Of a stretch of 64,000 nucleotides of DNA, positions 18,946 to 27,071 are shown piece after piece. A model generated the notes under the pieces. The model saw only the letters and a program-made list of their open reading frames with translations. It had not been told where the DNA came from and made no database searches. The stretch spans positions 1 through 64,000 of the forward strand of contig NZ_JAGJDY010000008.1 in NCBI RefSeq assembly GCF_018100795.1. The letters are read 5' to 3'. The DNA comes from Alteromonas sp. MMG017 (lineage in GTDB: Bacteria; Pseudomonadota; Gammaproteobacteria; Enterobacterales; Alteromonadaceae). Every line of letters begins with the position of its first letter. Position 1 is the first letter of the stretch. The translations under genes and the position numbers were made by a program.

Positions 18946-19545
18946 ATGAAGCATTACATTATGAATACATCCCAAAAGGCCCTTGATGTCGACGCAATAG
19001 ATTGGGTTGAGTTTTCTGATATTGAAAATATACGTTGCGGGAAAGAAGACAGTATTTGGGTGTCGACATTTCATAAAAATTGGCGTGAAAATATTATTGC
19101 CGCAAGTGCTAAGTGTCGAAATGTTGTTTTATTGACATATCATTACGATAGGCCGGAAATGCAGACTGCGTTATTATTGGGCGCAAGGGCGTACTGTCAC
19201 GCACTAGGCCAACCATCTCTCTTTGAATCGGTTAGCCGTGTGCTAAAAGAAGGCGGAATTTGGGTACCCAATGAGCTTTATGTGAATACAACGTCAGCCG
19301 TTGCGACCACGCTGAGTTTAAAAGTAACAGTACCTGAAATTGCGACATTAACGGCGCGGGAAAAAGATGTGCTAACAGGCATTCTAGAGGGGTTAAGTAA
19401 CAAAGAGATCGCGAGAGACCTTAAGCTTACAGAGAGAACGATTAAAGAGCATGTAGGCACGCTACTGAAGAAGTTAAACGCCAAAGACAGAATTGGGTTG
19501 TTACTGTCTCTTGGCGAGTTTAGTCATTTAAAAGGTGCTCTATAA
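18946..19545 (+). CDS. LuxR-family response-regulator-like transcription factor
   Basis: The protein has 199 residues. The C-terminal HTH of the LuxR/FixJ type is clear: TAREKDVLTGILEGLSNKEI and then TERTIKEHVGTLLKKL. The N-terminal 120 residues look like a degenerate receiver fold (VVLLTYHYDRPEMQTALLLG); I cannot assign the phospho-acceptor aspartate, so phosphorylation is doubtful. It starts directly after the lapC stop and overlaps lapD tail-to-tail by 26 bp. Its position suggests control of the adhesin or secretion genes, comparable to CsgD/VpsT-type biofilm regulators, but that role is inferred from context only. Confidence 0.85.
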   Translation: MKHYIMNTSQKALDVDAIDWVEFSDIENIRCGKEDSIWVSTFHKNWRENIIAASAKCRNVVLLTYHYDRPEMQTALLLGARAYCHALGQPSLFESVSRVLKEGGIWVPNELYVNTTSAVATTLSLKVTVPEIATLTAREKDVLTGILEGLSNKEIARDLKLTERTIKEHVGTLLKKLNAKDRIGLLLSLGEFSHLKGAL

Positions 19546-21457
19546 CTTCAATATGAGATACCACACCATCAACACCTAATTCGACAAATAGCTCTTTAGT
19601 GTTATTTGTTTTCACACCGTCAGCGTAAACATGAATGCCAAACGTATGAGCGAGTGAGCAGAAGCCTCTAATAAAGGCATGATTCGCAGGGTTGTGATCT
19701 ATATCCGCCATAAAGGCAGAATCAATAACCACATAATCGAGTCCAATTTCTTGCACATTCATTAATTGAGAAAATGATTCTCCAACCCGTTTTAATCCGA
19801 TGCCGCACCCTTTCGCTTTCAGCGTAGAGCAAAATGATTCGAACTCGTGAGGGAAGCGAGCCGCCGTAGATTCCCTTACTTCGAAGTTAAGTTGTGGGGC
19901 AATACTTTCGTTCATTTTCACTTGAAAATACAGTTGCGCTAAAGTTTCTTGATCAAGCAGAAACTGCTCAGAGCATAGAAAGGCAAACTTTGCCTTAGTG
20001 CCAGTTTTACTTATATAAGAGAATAAATGGCTGATGGTCGCTAGCTCTAACGTTGGCAGTAAGCCCAAATACCTCGCCCAGTGGGTATAATAGCCACTTT
20101 TTCTCAAGTCATTATCTATTTCAATTCCCGCCCAGCTTTGATAATGAACTAGTTTTCTTTCAGCATCTAATACCGGAAAGTTAAATGTCTCTACCGCTTG
20201 ATTAGCAATACCTTCCTTAAGGAGTTTATTCCAACGGTTTTCTTCCACTAGCGAAATAGAGGTGTCGAGAGCGCCTTCTAAATATGGGTCACTCATCCTT
20301 CTATCTTCAGCGTCATCAAGTAATGTATCGAGGCGCATTAATGCTGATGAAGCATCATCTTCAGGGCGAAGCCGCACAACAGACTGATACAATTTCGGGT
20401 CGCCAGGCTCAGACAGTTCAGATAAGCAGGCACCATGAATTGCTTCAGCAATTGTCACTACGTCATGAGCTTCCGTCAGCAGTATGGCAATTTCATTTTT
20501 CTGCATTCGAGCTACTCTGCTATCGGTGTAGTGATGATGGTGCTGTGCTAGGCAATCATCCACACTGGCGGTAAACTGCAAAAGACGCTTTCTACGGTTT
20601 TCTGGCCCCGAGCGAAGAAAGGCTTCTCGGCCCCCCACGACCCTCAGTAAAAATATACAATTCACACCTTCGGTATCTCTAAATGCCAACTGGCCTTTAA
20701 GAATAGAGATAAAATAGTCGCGGTTGGCTAATTCAGATTCAACATCAAACTGCGTTTTGTGGCGAAGAAGATCAAGACGTGTATTTTCCTCATCCATAAT
20801 TCGTTGGGAATTACGTGCTAGGAAGTTCATGGCTTTAACTACGCGTTTTAATTCTAAGGTTCGTGGTTCACTTACTTGAACAAACTGCATTTGGCTGAAA
20901 GACTCAGCCTGCTCAACAACTTGGTCGAGAGGGCGCATAATAAGGCGTAAAAACCACGCACCGATAAGACCTGCCACCGTGCCCACAAGAGACAACCCCA
21001 ATATTAACCGGAGTGTGGCTTTCCACATAGAGGCCACAGCAAAGCTAGTATCGGTTTGAACATTAACAACACCGTACTGGCCCCATCCTTCAGAGACTTG
21101 AGCTACGCCTGGTTCGACATTCGGACTAAACAATGAAGCAAACCAAGCCGGTGTTTGTTCATCTAGCTGTGTGGTGTGGGTATGGCTTGAGATGATTTCG
21201 CCATCAGGCTTTTGCAGTGTTATTGACGCATAGTGCCCCACATCAAACTGGGACATGATAAATAAATCTAGTGTATCAGCGTCTTTTTCTAAACCACTTA
21301 GCGTAAGTGCCAGCATGTTAGCATTATCGAGGTTTTTAGAATAAAGCTGCTCTTCTACATAGCCTTTTGTTGTTGCGCCGTGAATGGATACACTCCCCAC
21401 AATGGCAACAAGGACAACGGCTATAATGGCAAGCCACAACTCTCTTGTTATTGACAT
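19520..21457 (-). CDS. lapD: LapD-like inner-membrane c-di-GMP receptor
   Basis: The protein has 645 residues: membrane helix 1 (about 8-27), a periplasmic LapD/MoxY-like domain (about 28-150), helix 2 (about 152-173), HAMP, then GGDEF and EAL folds. Both catalytic domains are degenerate. The GGDEF position reads QKNEI and the EAL motif is absent, which fits a c-di-GMP receptor rather than a cyclase or phosphodiesterase. In characterised Lap systems, c-di-GMP-bound LapD holds the protease LapG at the membrane and so protects the adhesin. It lies 7 bp downstream of lapG on the same strand, so the pair is co-transcribed. Confidence 0.92.
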   Translation of the reverse strand: MSITRELWLAIIAVVLVAIVGSVSIHGATTKGYVEEQLYSKNLDNANMLALTLSGLEKDADTLDLFIMSQFDVGHYASITLQKPDGEIISSHTHTTQLDEQTPAWFASLFSPNVEPGVAQVSEGWGQYGVVNVQTDTSFAVASMWKATLRLILGLSLVGTVAGLIGAWFLRLIMRPLDQVVEQAESFSQMQFVQVSEPRTLELKRVVKAMNFLARNSQRIMDEENTRLDLLRHKTQFDVESELANRDYFISILKGQLAFRDTEGVNCIFLLRVVGGREAFLRSGPENRRKRLLQFTASVDDCLAQHHHHYTDSRVARMQKNEIAILLTEAHDVVTIAEAIHGACLSELSEPGDPKLYQSVVRLRPEDDASSALMRLDTLLDDAEDRRMSDPYLEGALDTSISLVEENRWNKLLKEGIANQAVETFNFPVLDAERKLVHYQSWAGIEIDNDLRKSGYYTHWARYLGLLPTLELATISHLFSYISKTGTKAKFAFLCSEQFLLDQETLAQLYFQVKMNESIAPQLNFEVRESTAARFPHEFESFCSTLKAKGCGIGLKRVGESFSQLMNVQEIGLDYVVIDSAFMADIDHNPANHAFIRGFCSLAHTFGIHVYADGVKTNNTKELFVELGVDGVVSHIEVIEHLLND

Positions 21458-21464
21458 AGACTCC

Positions 21465-22145
21465 TCAGGATTGTCTTTTTATTCCCTCACTTTTCATGCG
21501 CTCAATAACGTTGCGCCACCGAGATAGTCTACTGGTAGAAGTGGAAACCTGCTTGGTTTTGCCAGGCGACCAAATGCCAGCGTCATTAAAGCTAAATACA
21601 GGCATGAGATCGGTTCGTTGTGAACCAGGCAATATTTCAGAAACAAGACTGTCTAAGACCAAGGGATCTGAAGACGGAGTTTCGTAATAACCTAATACCA
21701 TATGAGCTTGCGTTACGCGGCTTCTACCAATCTTTGCTTTAACATAAATTAAGCGAAGTTTAGTACTATCAATGCCTAAGTGTAGCAGAGCTATATATTT
21801 TGCAATGGCGTAATCTTCACAATCTCCACGGGAATGGCCAAAAAGCTCGGCGGGGGTAGCCCAGTAGTCTTTTTGTTTGAAAACAATGTCATCGGTGGCG
21901 TACTGAATATGCTCGTCAAAGAAGCGGTTTACACCGTCTAACTGAGCGGATATTGAAAGATTGTTTAGCTGACTTAGTTTTTCTTCTAACGCTTTGACAT
22001 CTAGAGCTTTATCATCCCCAAATCGTGTTTTTACTTCCATTTCTAAAACGGGGAACTCTATAGACAGATGATCCTTCATTTGCTGTCCTGTCAACATAAG
22101 AGCTAAAACTACGAAGCAGTTTGACGCAAATATCGAAAGGGTCAT
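21465..22145 (-). CDS. lapG: LapG-like periplasmic cysteine protease
   Basis: This is a transglutaminase-like cysteine protease (BTLCP family) of 226 residues with a hydrophobic N-terminal export segment (about 1-20). The catalytic triad is visible: Cys109 in GDCEDYAIAKY, His148 in QAHMVLGYY and Asp165 in LVLDSL. In known systems LapG cleaves the TAAG motif of the adhesin and releases it when c-di-GMP falls. It is upstream of lapD in the same operon and follows flgT on the same strand after 149 bp. Its presence with a TAAG-bearing adhesin makes the assignment firm. Confidence 0.93.
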   Translation of the reverse strand: MTLSIFASNCFVVLALMLTGQQMKDHLSIEFPVLEMEVKTRFGDDKALDVKALEEKLSQLNNLSISAQLDGVNRFFDEHIQYATDDIVFKQKDYWATPAELFGHSRGDCEDYAIAKYIALLHLGIDSTKLRLIYVKAKIGRSRVTQAHMVLGYYETPSSDPLVLDSLVSEILPGSQRTDLMPVFSFNDAGIWSPGKTKQVSTSTSRLSRWRNVIERMKSEGIKRQS

Positions 22146-22225
22146 GATTTATTTTTTTAGTTATTTATTATACGAAAGTATAAGCACCTTATAGACGATG
22201 CTCTTACACATATATATAGATATTC

Positions 22226-22243
22226 ATACCTGAGTATAGGTAT
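22226..22243. promoter_or_regulatory. Inverted repeat upstream of lapG, candidate operator
   Basis: ATACCT and AGGTAT form perfect 6-bp arms around a 6-bp spacer, 81 bp upstream of the lapG start codon in the flgT-lapG gap. The symmetry and location suit a dimeric regulator, but no binding protein is known from the sequence. Confidence 0.35.
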
Positions 22244-22294
22244 AGCATGGAGGAAATGTGAAACCAAGTGCTACGTAGAAGAGAATTATCACGG

Positions 22295-23524
22295 TTACCG
22301 TTTAATAACAAAATCGCTCTCTTGGATATTCGCAATAATGCCACTGTCTTTATGAATCAGTCTGGCGGTATTGCCATAGGCATTTTCGACAACAAATGCA
22401 CCAGGATAAATATGGTACTGCAAATAGGCCTTGCCGTGTCTGTCGATAATTTCACTGGTTTGATAGACAAAAAGTTCATCACCGTTCTTTATGCCATTAT
22501 CGCGCCCCAATGATACTGAGATATGCGAACCAGCAACATTAAGTACTCGGCCAGTCATGGGCTGGCAAGCAATAGTCTCGTTGATATCTGCGGTTAACTG
22601 CTGCATCTGCTTTTTAATCGCATTACCGTATTCTGTTCGCCAAAAGGTCGATGAAAATTCGTCTACATCAGCAAATCTGTCAAAAGGCCACTTGGCTTCA
22701 GTAATGTAATCTTTCTGTAGCAGCAAGCCACTATTAATACCGTCGAAAACCTTAATGCTTAGCGAAAAGTATCGGGTGGCTTTTTCTTCCTTCCAGAACG
22801 CAAACGAAGAGGGTCGTTGTCTTTCGACACTAACGTCACTAATGCTACCAATTAAAACAAACTGTGCATTTGATTGTTGTGACAATGCACGCACATTTTC
22901 TTCAAGCCCATTCACTCCCCATCGTGTGGTATGCGGAGCAATGTACGCTAAATTTAAATTCTGCGCCTGCGACGACATTTCGGTCGCTAGCTTTCTTGTC
23001 ACTGCTTCTGAAAAGTTAGGTATCTTTCCTTCAACCAAATGATTGCGGTTCTCCACCATAAAGTAACTGGTGGCAATATTCTTATCGTACTTAACTGCGG
23101 TGCATTGTTTTGCCGCAGGAAAGATATCTGCCCTGACGCTTACGGTAACATAATCCTTGTGCCACACTTCATCAGTAAGCTCGAGATGATCCACTTCACC
23201 TGTACTACTAATGGTAATATCTTCACTTTCAAGTAACCCATTTGTGAGTTGCTGAACACTGCTTATCGAGGCACCTGCGAATAACAAAGCTTGTTTTAGG
23301 GCTTCTTCAGTGGCGTCTCTACGCGCTTTTTCTTTATTGCCATTTACAATGACGGCTTGGCCTTTGGCTTCATACCAGGCGGCATGGCTTTGCCCTATCG
23401 TTACTGTAGCAAGGCAAAACAGCGCCATGAAAAAGGCGACATTGGCGTATCTAGCTTGATATCTTCTTTTAACAGAAGAGATGCTAACTAAAAACAATTT
23501 AGCGAATGTTCGTATGCCAAGCAC
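22295..23524 (-). CDS. flgT: Flagellar H-ring protein FlgT
   Basis: The protein matches the FlgT family known from Vibrio. FlgT builds the H-ring around the polar-flagellar basal body and supports assembly of the T-ring and stator. The mature protein begins near AWYEAKGQAVIVNG, preceded by a basic and then hydrophobic signal segment (about residues 15-48). An LPP20-like N-domain, a middle domain and a C-terminal SH3-like region (GRDNGIKNGDELFVYQ) follow. I chose GTG 23524 because AAAGGAC sits about 7 bases upstream; a GTG at 23560 would extend it by 12 residues. It is transcribed away from flgP and toward lapG. Confidence 0.88.
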   Translation of the reverse strand: MLGIRTFAKLFLVSISSVKRRYQARYANVAFFMALFCLATVTIGQSHAAWYEAKGQAVIVNGNKEKARRDATEEALKQALLFAGASISSVQQLTNGLLESEDITISSTGEVDHLELTDEVWHKDYVTVSVRADIFPAAKQCTAVKYDKNIATSYFMVENRNHLVEGKIPNFSEAVTRKLATEMSSQAQNLNLAYIAPHTTRWGVNGLEENVRALSQQSNAQFVLIGSISDVSVERQRPSSFAFWKEEKATRYFSLSIKVFDGINSGLLLQKDYITEAKWPFDRFADVDEFSSTFWRTEYGNAIKKQMQQLTADINETIACQPMTGRVLNVAGSHISVSLGRDNGIKNGDELFVYQTSEIIDRHGKAYLQYHIYPGAFVVENAYGNTARLIHKDSGIIANIQESDFVIKR

Positions 23525-23656
23525 AGTCTTGTCCTTTTGTTGCAGTGCGATAAGGAGCACTACATCAGTTAATTTAGGTCAGTGTTCTTTTAAAACAGTT
23601 TCTTTTTAAGTTTTTGTGTCTATTTTTACTCTAATTTATATAAGCGAAATAGATGC

Positions 23657-23692
23657 CAATGTTTCAAATTTAAAATTTAGGCGTAAACATTG
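23657..23692. promoter_or_regulatory. Inverted repeat in the flgT-flgP divergent region
   Basis: CAATGTTT (23657-23664) and AAACATTG (23685-23692) are perfect 8-bp arms around a 20-bp AT-rich spacer, 41 bp upstream of the flgP start. It is a possible regulator site for the divergent flgT/flgP pair. There is no further support. Confidence 0.3.
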
Positions 23693-23732
23693 CTTATCCA
23701 TTAATAGAAAAATTGAGAATGAGGTTTCTCTG

Positions 23733-24224
23733 ATGGTGTTTTTTAAGAAATTGGTAAGTAGCCGAGCATGGATGATAGCGGTATTATTCGCTGCCCTGAC
23801 AGGTTTGCCAGGATGCAGTTTATTTGTAGATAAACATGTGGAATGGGAGACGGTCGAGCCAGACAGTTACCCTGTGCTAAGTGCTGTAGGCTATGCCCCT
23901 ATTATGTCGCAACGGGGTGATAGCGAAACGGTGAAAACCTTGATGGCAATCAAAGCGTCAAAACTAGAGGCTTACAGAGAACTTGCAGAGCAGGTGTACG
24001 GACAACGTATTGAAGGTAATCAATCACTGTCTAGCCTTGTGGTGGATAATGAAACCTTACGGGCTTCTGTCGAGGGAGTCATTAGAGGGGCTAGGGTAAT
24101 AAAAAGTTACCCCGTGGGTGAAGATACCTATGCCACCGAACTTGAACTAGATATGCATCGCGTTTACGACATTTATTTGACGACCGCGAAGCCACAAAGA
24201 ATTAAAGACATTAAATACTACTAA
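23733..24224 (+). CDS. flgP: Flagellar outer-membrane lipoprotein FlgP (LPP20 family)
   Basis: The protein has 163 residues. A lipoprotein signal ends in the lipobox LPGC (about residue 28), after a basic start MVFFKK and a hydrophobic stretch. The rest is the LPP20 fold (IKASKLEAYRELAEQVYGQR, then VRGARVIKSYP-like strands). In Vibrio, FlgP joins FlgO and FlgT in the outer-membrane H-ring region of the sheathed polar flagellum. The ATG at 23733 has an SD (GAGG) about 7 bases upstream. An upstream in-frame extension to 23616 exists, but it would put the signal peptide inside the protein. No flgO is next to it. Confidence 0.85.
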   Translation: MVFFKKLVSSRAWMIAVLFAALTGLPGCSLFVDKHVEWETVEPDSYPVLSAVGYAPIMSQRGDSETVKTLMAIKASKLEAYRELAEQVYGQRIEGNQSLSSLVVDNETLRASVEGVIRGARVIKSYPVGEDTYATELELDMHRVYDIYLTTAKPQRIKDIKYY

Positions 24225-24253
24225 GTATTTAGATGTATGGCTAAATAGCACTC

Positions 24254-24286
24254 ACAAAAAAGCGCGTATTAAACGCGCTTTTTTGT
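24254..24286. terminator. Bidirectional terminator between flgP and flgN
   Basis: A perfect 14-bp stem (arms 24254-24267 and 24273-24286, core GCGCGT/ACGCGC) has a 5-base loop and carries an A-tract on one side and a T-tract on the other. It lies between the convergent flgP and flgN genes and should work on both strands. Confidence 0.9.
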
Positions 24287-24321
24287 ATTCTTATTTTGGC
24301 ATTTTGTGACGAGTGCATTAC

Positions 24322-24750
24322 TTAGGCGCTAATACCTGAACCTAAACGGCCAGCATTTGGCTTGCCTTTCTTATCGTAGGTTAACGACTCTTTAGCGCGA
24401 ACTTCCAACATCAGATTACGTAAGTGTGTGAGGCGAAGCTGTCCTTGCTCTACGGCTTTCTGATTAATTTGGGTTTTATACTTACAGTCTTCTAACAGAC
24501 TTTTCGCTTTATCCATTAACCCTTGTTCATCTGCACTAATTGTTTCGTCTGTAGTTTGACGATATAAGGCCTCGACTTTTTGGTCGGCAGCCTGAATAGA
24601 CTCTAATAGTGCAGACTTATCTTCTAACAGACTCATCAAGGTTTCTGCATCTCGTGAGCTAATCAAATGTAATTCTTTTTCCAGCAACAAGCACAGGCCC
24701 TCTAAATTAGCGACCTGTTGTGATAATGCTGAATAAAGATGACTAGTCAT
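24322..24750 (-). CDS. flgN: Flagellar export chaperone FlgN
   Basis: This is a helical cytoplasmic protein of 142 residues with the FlgN-type heptad pattern (LEGLCLLLEKELHLISSRDA, and later a second helix pair). FlgN is the export chaperone of the hook-filament junction proteins FlgK and FlgL, both encoded downstream in this locus. It lies 10 bp after flgM on the same strand, and the pair is probably transcribed from the FliA promoter upstream of flgM. Confidence 0.87.
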   Translation of the reverse strand: MTSHLYSALSQQVANLEGLCLLLEKELHLISSRDAETLMSLLEDKSALLESIQAADQKVEALYRQTTDETISADEQGLMDKAKSLLEDCKYKTQINQKAVEQGQLRLTHLRNLMLEVRAKESLTYDKKGKPNAGRLGSGISA

Positions 24751-24760
24751 AAAAACCTAA

Positions 24761-25093
24761 TTATTTGCGGCCAAAGATCTCACCCTCAAGCTTAGCGATT
24801 TTATTCGCTAACACTTCCGGGTTTACTCGGTATTCACCACTGGAAACCGCTTTTTTAAGACGGTCGACTTTTTCCTGATTAACAGGCGCTTCAGAACCTT
24901 TTTTCTGAACTTGATTCAACTGTTGTGCAGACTGAGTCAAAGATACTGAATCTTGTCGTGGTGCTTGAGCAACAGAAGCATTGTTAGAAGTCGCTTGTTG
25001 CTGTTGCGACTGCTGTGTCTGATTCTGTTGCGAAATTTTAGTATTATCAACGGGAGTTTTTGGTAACCCATTGTTTACATTGTTAATTGCCAT
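24761..25093 (-). CDS. flgM: Anti-sigma-28 factor FlgM
   Basis: The protein has 110 residues. A glutamine-rich, disordered N-terminal half precedes the conserved FlgM C-terminal region that binds FliA (VDRLKKAVSSGEYRV, then LANKIAKLEGEIF). FlgM holds sigma-28 inactive until it is exported through the completed hook. Its own gene has a strong FliA-type promoter (25129-25155), giving the usual feedback loop. It precedes flgN by 10 bp. Confidence 0.93.
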   Translation of the reverse strand: MAINNVNNGLPKTPVDNTKISQQNQTQQSQQQQATSNNASVAQAPRQDSVSLTQSAQQLNQVQKKGSEAPVNQEKVDRLKKAVSSGEYRVNPEVLANKIAKLEGEIFGRK

Positions 25094-25128
25094 AATATTT
25101 CTCCACTACCTTTTCGCCTCTGTATAAG

Positions 25129-25155
25129 TTATCGGCACAAGCCTTCTTTTCTTTA
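25129..25155 (-). promoter_or_regulatory. Sigma-28 (FliA) promoter for flgMN
   Basis: Read on the minus strand the site is TAAA, 15 bases, GCCGATAA, which matches the FliA consensus exactly in both boxes and in spacing. The -10 box is about 35 bp upstream of the flgM ATG. Confidence 0.92.
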
Positions 25156-25196
25156 GGCTTTTATACAACGAAAACGTAGTTTTTTAGCACGCTGAA

Positions 25197-25919
25197 CTAC
25201 AAGTGTACCACGACTTCTTGAGCGCTGGCGACTTCCGCTATGACAGGCTTTTGGCTACTGGCATTGAGTACCTTTATGGTATCGCCAATAACACCATCTT
25301 GCTGTGCTATTCCTGATGTTTTAACCGCCATTCCACCAAGTGATGCGCGAATGGTAATTCTATCGCCTTTGCACACAAAGCATAGCATATTGGATTGCAC
25401 AGCTTGGCCATCAACAATTCGACGCTTCATTCGAGCGCCAATTAATGCATCTACATCGGTAAAAGCACTATAACGAAGGCGCTTTATATCTACCGATGCC
25501 AGCGTTAAATTAGACGCAGAGAGCACGGTGCCCGGGCTAACCGCGCCAGATGTAACCACAATTTCTTTCGTTCTCGTGACTTGGGCACTGGTAAACAAGT
25601 ACCAATCATTATTTCCACAACTTACCCGCACCGAAACATACGATTGGTTCAACGATTCATCAGACGCATGAAATTGAAATCCTGTGGGGCACTGAGGAAT
25701 ATTAATTCTTTCGTCTACTTCAGCAATGCTCACAGCAATATCGGTGTTTTCATCGTGTATACTAAGCGCCGACAACAGGTATTCTTCTGCGCCCTTATTC
25801 ACTACATCGTGCATTGTTTCAGCGTAACTGTAAGGCGCTAAAGCAACGGCCACCACAACAGTGAAAAGTGGCAGACGAACTCCTGTAAGCCAAGATTTTA
25901 CGTTTTTTAAATTTTTCAT
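25197..25919 (-). CDS. flgA: P-ring assembly chaperone FlgA
   Basis: This is a periplasmic chaperone for FlgI P-ring assembly. It has about 240 residues: a signal peptide (MKNLKNVKSWL, then a hydrophobic segment ending near YSYAE), followed by the SAF-like domain seen in FlgA (VSPGTVLSASNL, RRIVDGQAVQSNML, GMAVKTSGIAQQDG). I chose the ATG at 25919 over the GTG two codons upstream. It is divergent from cheV. The gap to flgM holds the flgM FliA promoter. Confidence 0.9.
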   Translation of the reverse strand: MKNLKNVKSWLTGVRLPLFTVVVAVALAPYSYAETMHDVVNKGAEEYLLSALSIHDENTDIAVSIAEVDERINIPQCPTGFQFHASDESLNQSYVSVRVSCGNNDWYLFTSAQVTRTKEIVVTSGAVSPGTVLSASNLTLASVDIKRLRYSAFTDVDALIGARMKRRIVDGQAVQSNMLCFVCKGDRITIRASLGGMAVKTSGIAQQDGVIGDTIKVLNASSQKPVIAEVASAQEVVVHL

Positions 25920-25945
25920 AGTCACTTTTCGTGTTCACTTACTGA

Positions 25946-25989
25946 GTTATTGTCTATGCTTATAAGACAAATTAGGTTGAGACAATAAC
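25946..25989. promoter_or_regulatory. Nested inverted repeats in the flgA-cheV divergent region
   Basis: GTTATTGTC (25946-25954) and GACAATAAC (25981-25989) are perfect 9-bp inverted arms. A second pair, TTGTCT (25950-25955) and AGACAA (25965-25970), is nested inside. The core ATTGTCTAT recurs at 26069-26077 upstream of cheV. This looks like a set of operator half-sites for a dimeric regulator, but its identity is unknown. Confidence 0.4.
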
Positions 25990-26127
25990 TTGCGTACGTC
26001 CGTGATTAAGTTGTACATGCAGCGAAACCGTCATTTTTCTGTCGTTTGACCTGCATACATTTAGTGATATTGTCTATTCTCTTTAGTGAAGGCAATGATC
26101 ATGCCCAGTATTAAAAAGAGGTGAGAT

Positions 26128-27057
26128 ATGTCGGGAATTTTAGACTCGGTTAACCAACGAACCCAATTAGTTGGTCAAAACCGTCTTGAGTTATTGTTGT
26201 TCAGGCTTAATGGCCGTCAACGCTTTGGTATAAACGTGTTTAAAGTACGTGAAGTGCTCCAGTGTCCACCACTGACTTCAATGCCGAAGTTGAACTCGCT
26301 AGTTCGCGGAATAGCACATATTCGTGGGCAAACTATTTCTGTTATCGATTTAAGCATGGCGACGGGGGGTAAGCGTATTGAAGATTTATCAAACGCGTTT
26401 ATCGTTATTGCTGAATACAACCGTTCTGTACAAGGTTTTTTAGTGGGCGCTGTAGAGCGCATTATTAATACCAACTGGGATGCCATCATGCCGCCTCCTC
26501 AAGGGACAGGCCGAGCGAGTTACTTAACCGCTGTTACTGAAGTAGAAAACGAATTAATCGAAATTCTCGACGTAGAAAAAATCCTCAATGAAATTTCACC
26601 GCTTAATGCAGAAGTAAGCGCCGATGTTGCTGAAGGGCTTTCTACGGAAGGTAAAGAAGACAAAATTATCTTCATTGCAGACGATTCAGCCGTGGCAAGA
26701 AACCAGGTCAAAAAAGCGCTAACCTCACTTGGGTTAGAAATTGAGCTGGCAAAGAATGGTTTAGAAGCGTTAAACCGCTTGAAGGAAATCGCTGAAGAAT
26801 ATGGTGATATTACCAAGCGAATTGGGGTGCTAGTGTCTGACATAGAAATGCCAGAGATGGACGGTTACACCCTTACGGCGGAAATCAAAAATACACCAGA
26901 ACTTCAGAAGCTTCATGTTGTACTTCACACTTCTTTAAGTGGCGTATTCAATCAAGCCATGGTTCAGAAAGTGGGAGCGGATGACTTTATTGCGAAATTT
27001 CACCCCGATGAACTAGCGACAGCAGTTCAGAAGTGGTTAATGACGGATTGTGAATAA
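26128..27057 (+). CDS. cheV: Chemotaxis coupling protein CheV
   Basis: The protein has 309 residues, with an N-terminal CheW-like domain (about 20-165; RFGINVFKVREVLQCPPLTS, then IRGQTISVIDL) and a C-terminal receiver (about 180-305). The likely phospho-acceptor is Asp238 in VSDIEMPEMDGY. It couples receptors to CheA and adapts the signal. A good SD (AGAGGTGAG) precedes the ATG. It lies 14 bp upstream of cheR, as in Vibrio and Shewanella flagellar loci. Confidence 0.94.
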   Translation: MSGILDSVNQRTQLVGQNRLELLLFRLNGRQRFGINVFKVREVLQCPPLTSMPKLNSLVRGIAHIRGQTISVIDLSMATGGKRIEDLSNAFIVIAEYNRSVQGFLVGAVERIINTNWDAIMPPPQGTGRASYLTAVTEVENELIEILDVEKILNEISPLNAEVSADVAEGLSTEGKEDKIIFIADDSAVARNQVKKALTSLGLEIELAKNGLEALNRLKEIAEEYGDITKRIGVLVSDIEMPEMDGYTLTAEIKNTPELQKLHVVLHTSLSGVFNQAMVQKVGADDFIAKFHPDELATAVQKWLMTDCE

Positions 27058-27071
27058 CGGAGCGGTAGGGG

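Noticed and set aside
20284..20574. A 96-codon plus-strand frame inside lapD
   Set aside because: It lies fully within a well-supported minus-strand gene, shows no domain, and has no SD.
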